In this document: positions 30,034 to 40,604 of the stretch, piece after piece
Numbering within the stretch: position 1 is the first letter of the stretch
Layout: every line of letters begins with the position of its first letter
Assembly: GCA_905221605.1 (NCBI GenBank)
Contig: CAJNDS010000997.1
Span: 1-43,835 of the forward strand
Length of the DNA: 43,835 nt
Direction of reading: 5' to 3'
Origin: Symbiodinium natans
Lineage: Eukaryota; Sar; Dinophyceae; Suessiales; Symbiodiniaceae
Translations under genes and position numbers: made by a program
Notes under the pieces: generated by a model
Seen by the model: the letters and a program-made list of their open reading frames with translations, nothing else
What the model was told of the DNA's origin: nothing
Database searches by the model: none

Positions 30034-31254
30034 GCCGTTTGCAACCCCTTTTCCCAGGTGCACCGTCGCTTCGAGCGCCAGCTCAGCCACCTGTCGTCCA
30101 GACGGGACCGCTCTTCCAACAAGTAGACATCTGCCGACATGGCATAGTGAATGGAGGTTGAGCAGGCCCTCAACACCGTTCCCTAACTTCAGGAGCAAAT
30201 CCTAGTGGAGATCCGGGACCTCCAGCGCTCTTCGCAGAGGGCCGGGGCCGCACATGCCCGCGCTGCGGACCTAGATGCTAGCGCTTCGAGATGAATCCAG
30301 CAGTTGAAGCGGCGAGGGTAAAGATGCCAGCGTCAGGTGCATCAGGTTCTTTCATGCCCTGCTTTGCAAGAAACAGGGCAAAAGGGGTTCCACGATATTC
30401 AAACTTTGATTCAAGGGACCTTGCTGTTTCTTCGGTCGAGGCCTGCATCTTCCTGCAGAGCGTGAACGTCCTGCGAAACATCAACTATGCCGAGCACCTA
30501 GGAAAGCGGGACGCGCCAAGCAATGTTAGTCTAATTTGCATCCTTCGGGTGCCTTCCTGCTTCCCTTGTCCAAGTTCGTCCTCTGCATCAAAACTGAAAC
30601 GCAGAGGGCAGCAGCTGCCGGGAGCCCACGTTTGTCCCTTGACGTGCCTGCTGACCTGGTGCTGAGTATCACTTAAGTCAACTTTAGGCGGCTTCCTGCA
30701 CTTCCTGCATCTTCCCAGTGCCATGAGCTCCCTGCATTCTCAGGCAGCCATGGGCGGCATGGAAGGAATGCAGGAGAGCGTTGCCAGAACCCAAGGTGTT
30801 CCGGCTCTTTGACGCCGCCGCGTGCGAGCTGACTCGTGGACGTCAAGGTAGGAAAGGCGTTGGAACGATAATCACGAAAGCTCGCACAACGAGGCTTTCG
30901 TTTCACTTTGCGCAAGCATTTAGTGGGGTGGACGCCGTCCGGAATCATGGAGGCATTGTATTGTCTTTCTTTGCCTAGGGGCTGGCTTTGCCTAGGGGCG
31001 GGGCGTCAGCCAGGATGACTAGCACAATCAGCTGCCAAACTGCCTCATGTATTGAAGCTGTCCATGATGTCCTCAAGTCAAGGTCCTGGGAGGTTTGAGG
31101 CTGCTCCTCGCCTTGCTCCCGCGATGCGAGCAGCGGTGGGAGGCTGGGAAAGCTCGTGCTTGCCACTGCCCGGCAAGATGCTGCCTTGCAAGCTGAGATC
31201 AGGGCGAAGTGGCAAAGCCACAGCATGCTTTCGTTGACTTCTGTTCTGTCATAG
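30034..31254 (+). CDS. candidate intron-rich gene encoding a helical/coiled-coil protein
   Basis: A series of AG-bounded pieces reads as good protein. 30034-~30100 is VHRRFERQLSHLSS after a T-run acceptor. 30193-30276 is EQILVEIRDLQRSSQRAGAA... with a GC donor. 30459-30524 is SVNVLRNINYAEHLGKRDAP before GTTAGT. 30744-30795 is AAMGGMEGMQESVARTQ. 31134-31254 is GRLGKLVLATARQDAALQAE... ending at a TAG. Arg/Glu/Gln-rich helices dominate. Phases cannot all be reconciled, so at least one boundary or intervening exon is missed. I do not recognise the protein. Confidence 0.3.
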
Positions 31255-32845
31255 CTTGTTGTGATATTATGATATTATGATGTTGTGATTTACAACTACC
31301 ACATAGTGCCTACGGAGGCTGAAATTTTGGCCGACGACGATTGTGGGCAACTCAGATCAGTTTCGTGCTTCGCCTCCGGTAGTGCATGGGTGGGTGCCTT
31401 CGAGGCCGTGTTGCTGTTGCTGCACTGTCGGACAGAGAGGCCTGCGCTCACTCAGGGTGCAAAACGGCGGAAGCGCCGAAGACATAAACAAAGGGTCTCA
31501 TGTTGATCGTTGATCTGGTCCACTGGTCAAGATCCTGAAGGAGCTGAACCTGCAAGGGATAGGGAACGGCTAACGAAACTCAATATCTTCACAATAGTTC
31601 CCTCCCCCAGCTTTCGCCCAAAATGTCTGTACAGGAGGCCATCAACAATTTGGGGTCTGTGTGATCGGCTGAATCCTGAACTAGCTGAACTTGGTAGGGA
31701 GCAAGCACCTCGCCCTTGCCCTTGCCGGTGCGGCCTATCGAGTCTATACTTCATCGACCCTGTTCCCAATAAGAGAGGGCAGCCTACATCCTGTCACTCC
31801 TCAACCTTCCATAGTTCGACTTGTGCACCATGATGTCATGTCAACCGTTGTTGGGTTTTCCGGCCCCCCGGCCCGTCTCCGAGTCCCAGAAATCTGCCAC
31901 AGCCTCTGATGCAGACTGAGCCCAACGCACGGCTCGTCGCCGAAAGCCGCAGCCTCTTTTCTGTATGCACAGCTTGCCAAGTGGCTGAGCTGGCAATGTT
32001 GCTGAGGCCAGAAGCGCTTGTGGATTTTGCATCTTGGAGCAAATACTGAATACGAGCTTGAACTTGTTACATCTGCGATCTGTCCGGCTTCGGGTACGGC
32101 GACGTTTCTGCTTTGTCATGTCGACTGCTTGATTCCTCGTCATTGTGCCTTTGAAGGCGTCTCCTGCTTTCTTATACCGTAAGCCCACAAACCTTAAACC
32201 AAAACCCCTACCGTCCGGCCAAGGCTGAGAATGGTCCATCTCTCATCGGTTCTGCCGATTGAGGCGGCTTGTGGGAAGGGCAGTTGCGCAGTTGATTTGT
32301 ATGGGCAACAGGCGCAAAGAGCACTTGCACAGTACCAGGGTCAAGAAGAAACCTGCTTGTGGTACCGTTGCACAATGGTTCGGCTTGATTGAATAGTGCG
32401 GTAGCAGGATGGACCTCCGCAGAAGCATAAGACGCCGTAAGGCATGGGAATCGAAATTATGGGCCACACAAAGACATGATAGAAAAGAAACAACAAGCAT
32501 TGTACCCGAGTAGTTACGCATGAACACTAACTAGGTGGACCTGCTTGGGATGTGGCAGGCACAAGGCCAGCTCGGCTCCCTTATACAGCGTTATGCACGG
32601 TCCGGCCCTCAAGCCTAGGGCTTAAGGTCATGTTAGGGTTTAGGGCCTCAAAAGCACATGCTATGCCGAAGCACCGAAGGATTGCGAAGCACCATGAACT
32701 CGAAGCTTCTGGGCCTTTGCAGCACAGCCTAGGCCGATTTTGATTGAGGGCCGCGTCCCGTTGCAAAATGCATCGGCCTTGGAGATGACCAGCAAGACAA
32801 GCCCGAAGCAGGACAGTCTCCTGCAGATGTTGAAGGGCCCTTCCG
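31255..32845. other. gene-free stretch
   Basis: No recognisable coding content. A short GATATTAT triplication lies at 31261-31284, and scattered single TTTAGGG units near 32630-32644. Confidence 0.35.
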
Positions 32846-32924
32846 GTTTAGGGTTTAGGGTTTAGGATTTAGGGTTTAGGGTTGGGGGTTTAGGGTTTAG
32901 GGTTTAGGGTTTAGGGTTTAGGGT
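32846..32924 (+). repeat. telomere-like TTTAGGG array 1
   Basis: About eleven TTTAGGG units with one TTTAGGA and one GTTGGGGG interruption. It lies about 110 bases left of the 21-bp array. Confidence 0.9.
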
Positions 32925-33033
32925 CGTTCAGCATCTCAAGTCCAAGCATTCACTAGTCAAGCAATTACTCCAGGAAAATACCCACCCGCCCAAAGAATCC
33001 CACAACATTAAGAAAATATTTCACTTATAGAAC

Positions 33034-33172
33034 GACCTTGCCCAGCAAAAAAATGACCTTGTCCAGTAAAAAATGACCTTGCCCAGTACAAATATGACCT
33101 TGCCCAGTAACAAAATGACCTTGCCCAGCCAAAAAATGACCTTGCCCAGCAAAAAAATGACCTTGCCCAGTA
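33034..33172 (+). repeat. seven-copy ~21-bp tandem array
   Basis: Seven copies of GACCTTGCCCAG followed by a variable A-rich spacer start at 33034, 33055, 33075, 33096, 33117, 33138 and 33159 (period 20-21). The 12-base core is invariant except for one C-to-T change in copy 2, while the A-rich linker varies. It sits between two telomere-like blocks. Confidence 0.95.
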
Positions 33173-33206
33173 ACTCATTGACATTTAAATTATATATGAA
33201 AGAGAG

Positions 33207-33308
33207 GTTTAGGGTTAAGGGTTTAGGGTTAAGGGTTTAGGGTTTGGGGTTTGGGGTTTGGGGTTTAGGGTTTAGCGTTTAGGGTTTAGGGTTTAGGGTT
33301 TAGGGTTG
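33207..33308 (+). repeat. telomere-like TTTAGGG array 2
   Basis: About fourteen TTTAGGG-derived units, with runs of TTAAGGG and TTTGGGG variants at the left and canonical units at the right, in the same orientation as array 1. Confidence 0.9.
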
Positions 33309-33343
33309 CGTGGCCAATTGTTGCCTCGGATTGTTGTCCGCAG

Positions 33344-33615
33344 GAGACCCTGCTCAAGGCGGCCGGCAACGGCGAAAAGGTCGAAAAGGTTCGATCGACC
33401 CCACGAGGCAGAGCTTCCAGCTCAAGTTTCCTGCCAGGTGGCGAGAGTTTAATTTGAGGCTTGCAGCATCTGCATTTTCAGGTTTTGAGAGGTTTGTTTT
33501 TTTGCCCAGAGGTGCGCCCTCCTCCGCTCGCCGTGCGCTGCCGCCTTCGGAGGAGATGCCGGAATGGATGTCGCAGGCACTGGGGGAGAATTGGGAGCAT
33601 TGTGCACGGCTCTAA
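33344..33615 (+). CDS. candidate exons, unidentified
   Basis: A 45-base exon (33344-33388, ETLLKAAGNGEKVEK, between CCGCAG and GT) and a terminal piece from 33510 after TTTTTTTGCCCAG read sensibly. The latter reads PPSEEMPEWMSQALGENWEH and ends at a TAA at 33613-33615. The two are in incompatible phase if joined directly, so either another exon intervenes or only one is real. Confidence 0.25.
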
Positions 33616-36600
33616 GTACTGAGACTCTCCTGCATGCTGTCACCCATGGGCTGCACGCTGAGCTTGATATCCTTGCACTTTGTTGTTCTCCGGTGGCAGA
33701 GGTTTAGCAGTTTAGCATTGCAGTGCACCTTCCCAAAGTCTCAACACCGTGCAGTCTGTACTCGGTTGCCGCATTGCATTTGAACAGTCGTTGGGCGCAG
33801 CGTCTGCATCCTCAGCGACTGAGAGCCTGAAACTCAGAACGTCCTAAAAGAGAAGTCGATGCATGACCATCTACTTCTTTTCTCTTTTGGAAGATGCGCG
33901 TTTTTTTGATGTTAAGTCGGTACTGTTGCAGTTGAGGCGTGACCAAAGACCTGCTGAAGCAGCTCAGGGCCACGCGAAAGGATCGGTGAGCGGGATGTGA
34001 CACGTTTGTCGGAAGCACGTCGATGTAAAGCCACCACTGGTCAATCAACCGTGCAGCAAGGAAAAAAACAAACAAAGACATGTGTCCTTCGCAGTGGTGC
34101 GCTGCCAGCAGGCATCTTGGATAGCTGATTCAATCTGTTCATCAGGATTGCATGCGGATCCTGCAGCGGCTACCTCCGGAGGCATCAGAGCACTGGAGCG
34201 TGCTGCATTCGGTCCCGGAATCCTAAAGGGCATGAGCCGCAGTTCAAATTTCGATTGGCGCTCCGTGCATCAGATTCGGTTTTGATGTGCAGTGCTGCCG
34301 ATTTTGCAGGCCCTTCTTTCCCGAATTGGCGAGGCGCAGCCTTCGAGAGTAGTCCCAGCATCTACCTAATGTGGGCCGCAACACATGAAGTAAGAGTTGG
34401 GCAATGTTGGTCACAATGACTGGGTCCTGAGATTCTGTTCCATCGATGCCTCGAGGACACAACAGCAGTCTTGCGGGACCTGTTGTCGTCAGTGGTCGTG
34501 ACAGTCCTGCCCGGAAGCAGCTTGACTTCATCAGTCCACCCCCTCCAAGAGAAGGGTGCAAGATCGGCTTTGATGTGCCTTGCACGTCGGGACTTGTAAT
34601 CCTATCTCTCGCAGACGTGCTCTGACTCTGATTGTGCATTGAGGTGGCACGGGACTCACGCCAAGGACATAAAGAGAGTGTCAGGGTTTGTGGGGGCGCC
34701 GGCTGTTCCAGCGATTGTGGGTTTGGGGCTTATGCTTGTAGGCTCTATAGGGTTGAAAGGGAGTTCAGTTAATTAATCGGTTTTTGTGTTCCTGATTCAA
34801 AATGGGGGGGTGCTTTTAAGGCGAGGCTCATAGGGTCTGCTCCATGGCTCCGTCCAGTGCACTGGGGGCGATCTGAGAGGAATGGATGGTCGCTGGGGAG
34901 ATCTCGTTCTTGCGTTGCTTGCATGTTTGTGCATAGGGCGACGCAGGCAGTTCGGGGATTCGGCCAAGCTTGGTAGTTGAAGGTTTCTCGGTTTCTCGCA
35001 CAGCTCCTTATAATTGGATGGATGTTCTCCGAATTGGGAGGACTGTTGAGTTTATGGCAGCTAAATGAGCGACAGACCGTCAGTTCACAGTGTGGTCACG
35101 ACACGGTCGAGCATGCAGCAACCTTGCAACGGTCTTTCTGCCAGCTCCCGGCCGTGTGGCTGTTGCCTTGGGCTACCGGCACGGCGAGACAGACACCTGG
35201 CTTCATGGTGACATGCGCCTCATTTCTATGCCGTCACTACTTTCAAGCTTGGGCAGACTTGCATCCCAATGAAGCAGCGATCTCTGCAACAGCTGTCGCA
35301 TGTCAAGCGCTTTCGATGAACAAGTGCTAAGAGCAAGTGCAGCAAGACAAGGTGTACGTGGTGGAGAATCTCCGGCTCAACTTGCTGTTGCGCGTGGCAT
35401 TCATCAGAGGCCTGTTTCTTCAGATGCTGTGCACGGGGCGCATGCAATCCTTTCTTCTGCCCACATGCGGCTATTTGCATGCGGCCAAATCCGAGGTGAG
35501 ATGGAAGATGCTCGATCCGGCAGCATCAACGAATTGAGGCATCGCAACATGATCTATATTCAGCCAAGGCTGTTTTCATACTGTCATGTGTGTGTGCGCA
35601 CATGTTTATGCGCGATTGTCGCTTAGGAAGCGCGGAAACAATGGCCTACAACTCAGCCCCTGAACTTTGTGCGCTGGCAGTGAGCTGCGCATGAGCTTCA
35701 CCGGTGCGTGGACAAGCCCTACCATGTGCTTGAATTCGAAGTTTGGACGTTGCGGCACCTGGTCACCTGTTAAACTCCGCTCCGTAGCCTCTGGCCGAAA
35801 TCTCCTGATGCATGGAACATAGGAGCCTGTATACCACGGAACCAGCTTGAGTCGGTCGCTTTGGAAAATAGACACGACCTAGGCAACGTGCAAACAATGC
35901 AGACGACATACAGTAATCAGGCCCGATGTGTGAGATTCGCAGCTCTTCGCTGTAGCACACATTCTGGTGCGACATGGCAACTTTCATTGCCTGCCTGGGG
36001 CAAGCGCTTTCCCCGGACGGTTCCTTCACCCATAAAACATCACACATATGTTTGTACAGCGGACAGTGCAAGCCTTTGACTTCTTTCGGTTGGCACAAAC
36101 TGTCAGGTCGAGTTGGACACCACAGAAGTTGCTAGTCGTCCAATGCCCCGGATGTGAGGTTCAATCCCGATCGCATTGGCCAACCGCGTCGCTCTGGCTG
36201 CTGAACTACACCGCACGCATGGGGGTGCACCCATCGTCCTCAGCGGCGCTGATGTCAGCGGGGTTGGCATGTCTGAAGCACAGGCCGCGACCACTTGCCT
36301 TCATCCTCAAAGTTCGCACAAGCGGCCTCTTTATTTCGCATCGTTGGGTTTTTCCGTATCGATCGGCGTCCACAATGGGGTGATGTGTATTTTCGCGGTT
36401 TCCTTTCATATTCCCCCCTCCCCTCCCCAGCCCTCTCCCTCCGTTTCTCTCGCTCAACACAACCCACTTCACAGTTCAGCCAGTTCTGTTGGAAAGCTGC
36501 TCTGATGGAGCTGAAGTCGCTACCCATGTCCGAACGATGTCGTCTTACGAGAGAGTTCAGGGGCGCATGGATGCCCGAATCATTGGCGGTTACATTACAG

Positions 36601-36764
36601 TCTTTCATGCTCTCGAATGCTTGTGCTAGAGTCGTTTGGGTTTTTTGGTTCTCACTACATTGCGTGTCAGTAGGTGGAGCTGTTCATCTAGTTTAGTCTC
36701 CAATAATGGTTAAAGGTAAGACGGCAATAACATGGCACCCATCAGAGTGTGACTGGTTCCTCAG
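33616..36764. other. no firmly supportable gene
   Basis: Protein-like stretches follow AG acceptors at ~34101 (ALERAAFGPGILKGMSR) and ~35345 (GGESPAQLAVARGIHQRP), but no family is recognised. Upstream exons of the DUF218-like gene should lie in this interval. I could not identify the expected VVLGGG-type strand. Confidence 0.25.
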
Positions 36765-37298
36765 GCAATGCGAAACATCCTTCTGGCAGCGCCACATAAT
36801 GTCAACCCAGAGAACCTACTTCTGGACGAGTCCGCTCGGAACACGATCGAAAACGCCCGCAACACGCTGGCAATCATGAGGAAGCACGCACCTGGACAGG
36901 AGCTTAAGTTGCACCTTGTGACTTCCGAGTTCCACTGTCCCCGGTCTGAGTACATCTTTCAGAACGTGCTCGATGCTGAGGGGGCAGCGGATGTCGCAAT
37001 CAACGCATCTCCTGCTCCCAGTGGCTTGCATGATGACATCTCAGACAACCCCAAGAAGCCGATGGTGACCGACTTCAAGGTTGACAAGATCATGAAGGAT
37101 ATCAACGACTGGGGTATCTTCCTGCGGCTCTGTCACGAGCATACCCTCATGGAGGTCAAGATGCGAAGATGGCTTGCAGACTATGGAATCGCCAAGCAGG
37201 ATCCGAAGCATTACGACCGCGCGGTCGCACAGATCCTCGCAATGGTTGAAGAGGCCCGACAAGGCAGGTTCTCAGCAGCTGAACCAAAAAGCCGCTGA
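36765..37298 (+). CDS. DUF218 / YdcF-like protein, C-terminal exon
   Basis: The frame starts after a TCCTCAG acceptor (exon from 36765) and runs to a TGA at 37296-37298. It carries the DUF218 signature block LLLDESARNTIENARNTLAI followed by LKLHLVTSEFHCPRSEYIF. In bacterial YdcF, SanA and ElyC this is the conserved S-NT-ENA helix and the LVTS-YH-PR strand-loop. Later residues (DINDWGIFLRLCHEHTLMEV) are an extension I do not recognise. Bacterial members are membrane-associated and linked to envelope or polysaccharide metabolism. YdcF binds SAM. The role in a dinoflagellate is unknown. The N-terminal nucleotide-binding-like strand must be in upstream exons. The ATG at 36768 is therefore probably internal, not the start. 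Confidence 0.65.
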   Translation, partial: AMRNILLAAPHNVNPENLLLDESARNTIENARNTLAIMRKHAPGQELKLHLVTSEFHCPRSEYIFQNVLDAEGAADVAINASPAPSGLHDDISDNPKKPMVTDFKVDKIMKDINDWGIFLRLCHEHTLMEVKMRRWLADYGIAKQDPKHYDRAVAQILAMVEEARQGRFSAAEPKSR

Positions 37299-38776
37299 AC
37301 TTTGCTGGAGGACTTGTGATTCTTTCATAGCAAAATGAGAGAAACAAGCGTTGGAGGGCCAGCCTCAGCTTGACCGTACGCACACACACACACACAAGCC
37401 ACGCAAGAGCAACTTAGTGTGCATGGACATCATGAAACTTGCGCCCGAGGCCCGAGTCGCGCCGAGGCGTCGATGCACAGAATCACCTGAGTCTTACAAG
37501 CGAAGCAATCTGAATGCGGCCTGTTGCGGCTGTAATGGTTTCTAGCTTGTGCTCATTGTACGCCCCATTGCAGGAAATAGAGGTGCCTTTGACTGCCCCT
37601 GCCCCAGCAAGGATTTGCAGGATTTGGCAACTAAATGCGGCATGGGCGTAGGGAAATCTCTACCAAGAGGGAGCACAGAGCAGAGTCCTCTCTCAAGTAG
37701 GGGGGTTGGAAGCGTGGCGCGGGACTGGCATTCGAGAGAAATGCACGAGACTCGGCGAGAGCACCGCTGCACTAAGGCAGTCCTCGAAGAAGCTCCGGGT
37801 GAGGAGGAGAGGGTTTACGCCTTGGGGCGGCCCATCATGGACTTCGCAGGTATTCCGAGTGTGAGCCATTGAGGTCATATGGTCATACGAGTCATACGAG
37901 TTTTGTGAGAGCAATCATGAGGCAGTAGCTTGACTCGCTGCTTGACCTTGTCTCGACAAATCAATGCGCTGTCACCCACGAACCATTTGCCGTTTGTTGC
38001 AGAAGGCGTGCCCCTTAAAGCAGAGTAACAAGCACCAACGAGGAGTGTGATGTTATGTTCAAGTTTAGATTAAAAAGAGCCAGGAATTAGTTACCTAGTG
38101 CAACATGCGCCCTCACAGTCATCCCCAGGAGGCCGAAGCGCTGTGGCTCTCGCTTGCAGCTGCACGCCCGGCATGGAGATATGAAAAAGGGTTTATGTAA
38201 CTGTTCTTGGTGAGCATTTCGAGGGTTCCTCATAAATATTGGTGAGTGTGCATATTGGGTGTCTGAATGATGCCAGGCATACCCCGGCTTCTATGGAAAC
38301 AATGCGCTGCAGGCCTAAGCTGGTGCAAGTGTGGCACTCTGCCATGCTAAGCTGATCCCTTGTCTTCCTACGCCAATCAAATGATAGGAACACATTCCAG
38401 CACACACACACACCAGCATTCCTAGAAGCTTCCTTGACGTCTTTGAATCCAGTTGTAAACGCTGGCCCGCTCTGCCTCGGCAGCTGGAGCTGGCCCCACG
38501 CGGGGTGTAGCACGGGCAACGGTCCTAGGAGGGGTCCACGGAGGCATTCAAGGGGGGGGGGGGGTGTTCAGAGGGGAGGGGTCCCAGGGAGGGCCCGGCA
38601 AAGCATCACAGATTCTGGGCAAGCGGGGGGGGGGTAAGATGGACACTTAAAGGCTATGCTGCGCGTGCGTGCCTTGTAAACAAATATACTTTACAAAGGA
38701 AACACCCGCAGAATAGACGCAACGCACCCGCATAATAGACGCAATGCACCCTTAGCATCAGCACACTGTGTCCTGG
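37299..38776. other. gene-free stretch with microsatellites
   Basis: Holds a (CA)n at 37379-37396, another at 38400-38413, a G-run at 38551-38564 and a 21-bp near-duplicate (AATAGACGCAACGCACCCGC and the following copy) at 38712-38754. No gene is supported. An EIEVPLTAPAP reading after GCAG at 37573 is too short to call. Confidence 0.35.
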
Positions 38777-38940
38777 GCGGGCGCGGAGGGCGCGGAGGGT
38801 GCGGAGGGCGCAGAGGGCGCAGAGGGCGTGGAGGGCGCGGAGGGCGCGGAGGGCGCGGAGGGCGCGGAGGGCGCGGAGGGCGCGGAAGGGCGCGGAGGGG
38901 GCGCGGAGGGGGCGCGGAGGGGGCGCGGAGGGCACGGAGG
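38777..38940. repeat. GC-rich 9-bp minisatellite
   Basis: About eighteen units of GGGCGCGGA with small variants (GGGTGCGGA, GGGCGCAGA) and, to the right, expanded units with extra Gs. Gly-Ala-Glu and Pro-Ser-Ala readings on the two strands are artefacts of the repeat. Confidence 0.9.
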
Positions 38941-39830
38941 AGCATCCACGTGTCCCCACTCCCCTGCCAATATCACGCTCCCCGCCACGCCCCTCTCCCA
39001 GCAAAATGTTCCGAACCCCCTCCCTTGACCGTGCCGCAGCCTCACGTCAAAACTCCTCCAAGAAGCGATCCGATAGAACGCCTCAAACGAGAACCCAATT
39101 TCAGAATTGTTTCGGGAAGAATCCAAGAAAACAAAGAGCACACACAGAATAGACGTTGGGGGGAAGGAGACCAGATCCTGGCCTGCTTGTTCTAGTCTAG
39201 ACGCCTCTCGGCTGGAAGCCGAGGCGAACTATGAATTTTATGTCTGCAACCCTGACTTTCAATCTTCCGCTCGCGTCGGCTTTGTTGCAAGGAGCGTAAG
39301 AACGCCCTCCGGCGAGTCTCCGCTGCTGCACGCCAGATGCGACGAGGCGAGCTGGGTCTGTATATGAGAGGGGAGAGGCAGCAGCTGAGGGAGTCCAAGA
39401 AATCATGAAGTTCATGCACAGTTCACGCCAACCAAACTTGCCTGTAGGTTGAGGAACCTGCCCCTAGTGAAGCCGCAGAAGGCGCGGGCAGTCTCTTTGC
39501 GACTTTGCGAGTCCTGCGGACTGAGTGCCGCTTGCAAGATGCGCAAACATGGTGATCGTATGTGATAGTTTTCCCCAGAGTTCACCCGAGCAGCCTGCCA
39601 GGCTCACTGGAGCTGTGAGCTGCGGGCGGGCGGACAAAGTTTCCTTAACGTTGCGTTTGCAATCAGAATGATTGTCAAAATGAGTCCAATTACTTGGAGG
39701 TTTAACTCCGAGGTCCGATGATGTACCATTTTGGCCCTTCTTGGAAGCAAACAAGCTTTTGCTTGGAAGGCCGATTACCCCGGAGCAGTGGGCAAGGTGC
39801 GCAGAGTGTTCTGCTCAGAAAGATATGTGA
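38941..39830. other. gene-free stretch
   Basis: No recognisable coding content on either strand. Confidence 0.35.
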
Positions 39831-39910
39831 TTTTTACGATAATTGGGGCACCCCTAACATAGACCCCCAAAAAGAAGGACTCCCTGATAATAAGGACCCC
39901 AGTAAACCCC
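39831..39910 (-). mobile_element. introner-like short TIR element, copy E (reverse)
   Basis: Read on the - strand it begins GGGGTTTACTGGGGTCCTTA and contains AGGGAGTCCT and TTTTTGGGGGTCTAT, ending ATCGTAAAAATC. The AGGGAGTCCT-CT-TTTGGGG core is shared with the intron copy D, and TTTTTGGGGGTCTAT with copy B. It is shorter than the other copies and its right terminus is less conserved. Confidence 0.5.
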
Positions 39911-40060
39911 ACATCTGTAGAGACCAATCAATGTGCAACTCCAAGTCAGAATGCATGTTGCCACATGCAATGCGAGTTCGTCTCCATCTAGCTGGGGAGA
40001 CGATTGGCGGACTTTTTAAATCTGACTGCAGTTCCGTTTAGAGGACGTGTGACAGCACAG

Positions 40061-40604
40061 TGGATACGGAGGCCTTGCGCAAGCGCGTGAAAGATTCGCG
40101 TGCCAAGAGCACAAGGGCGCCATCCGCAAGCTTCACAGGTTCTTGCTCTCTCCAAGTCGCAGCGTTGCGAAAAAAGGGTGGTACCAGGGCAGCTGATGAG
40201 ACGCGTGAAGGTTCTACTGAGACTGTAGCTAGCCAGCCTGCTTGTGAGATCCGCACCGCAATATGCTGGTTTCACTCTTCAGGAGGGCATTCCTCACGTA
40301 CATACAGATATATATATATATATATATATCTGTGCACATATGTATATTCTTCATTTGCTGATCCACGCAGGCAGTCAAGCAGGTGACGGCCTCGAAGAGC
40401 TTCAAGATGCCAGCAGCAGCAGAGGCATTTGCAGCCAGAGCCAAATCAGTTGTAGCATCAGGGCAAAAGGGGAAGACTGCGCCGAGATGGAAGCCTTTCA
40501 AAGAATCTTGCAAGGCTTTTGCAGAAAAGCTTTTGCAGAAAACCGTCGGAAGAGTCTCGGAAAATCCTTCCGGCTCCACTTGTTGCGGGCTGGAGGTTTT
40601 CTGA
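40061..40604 (+). CDS. two candidate exons of a basic protein, unidentified
   Basis: Exon 40061-40138 (after GCACAG, before GT) reads DTEALRKRVKDSRAKSTRAP. Terminal exon 40371-40604 (after CACGCAG) reads AVKQVTASKSFKMPAAAEAF, then a Lys/Ala-rich stretch and a stop at 40602-40604. The terminal exon is 78 codons, opens in phase 0 and has strong coding character (KAFAEKLLQKTVGRVSE). The protein is basic and helical, suggesting nucleic-acid or membrane-surface binding at most. A TA microsatellite (40307-40331) lies in the proposed intron. Confidence 0.35.

Noticed and set aside
33034-33172. CRISPR-like array (short repeats with spacers)
   Set aside because: The repeats are only 12 bases with A-rich 8-9-base linkers of low complexity, in eukaryotic DNA. 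It is a simple tandem array.
36143-36188. tRNA-like arrangement: CCAATGC ... GGTTCAATCCC ... GCATTGG followed by CCA
   Set aside because: The 7-bp stem and T-loop-like motif are present, but only 26 bases separate the stem arms. There is no D-arm or anticodon arm, and the T-stem does not pair. A chance hairpin is more likely.
38768-39152. Long Gly-Ala-Glu and Pro-Ser-Ala frames
   Set aside because: Products of the GC-rich 9-bp minisatellite in alternate frames.
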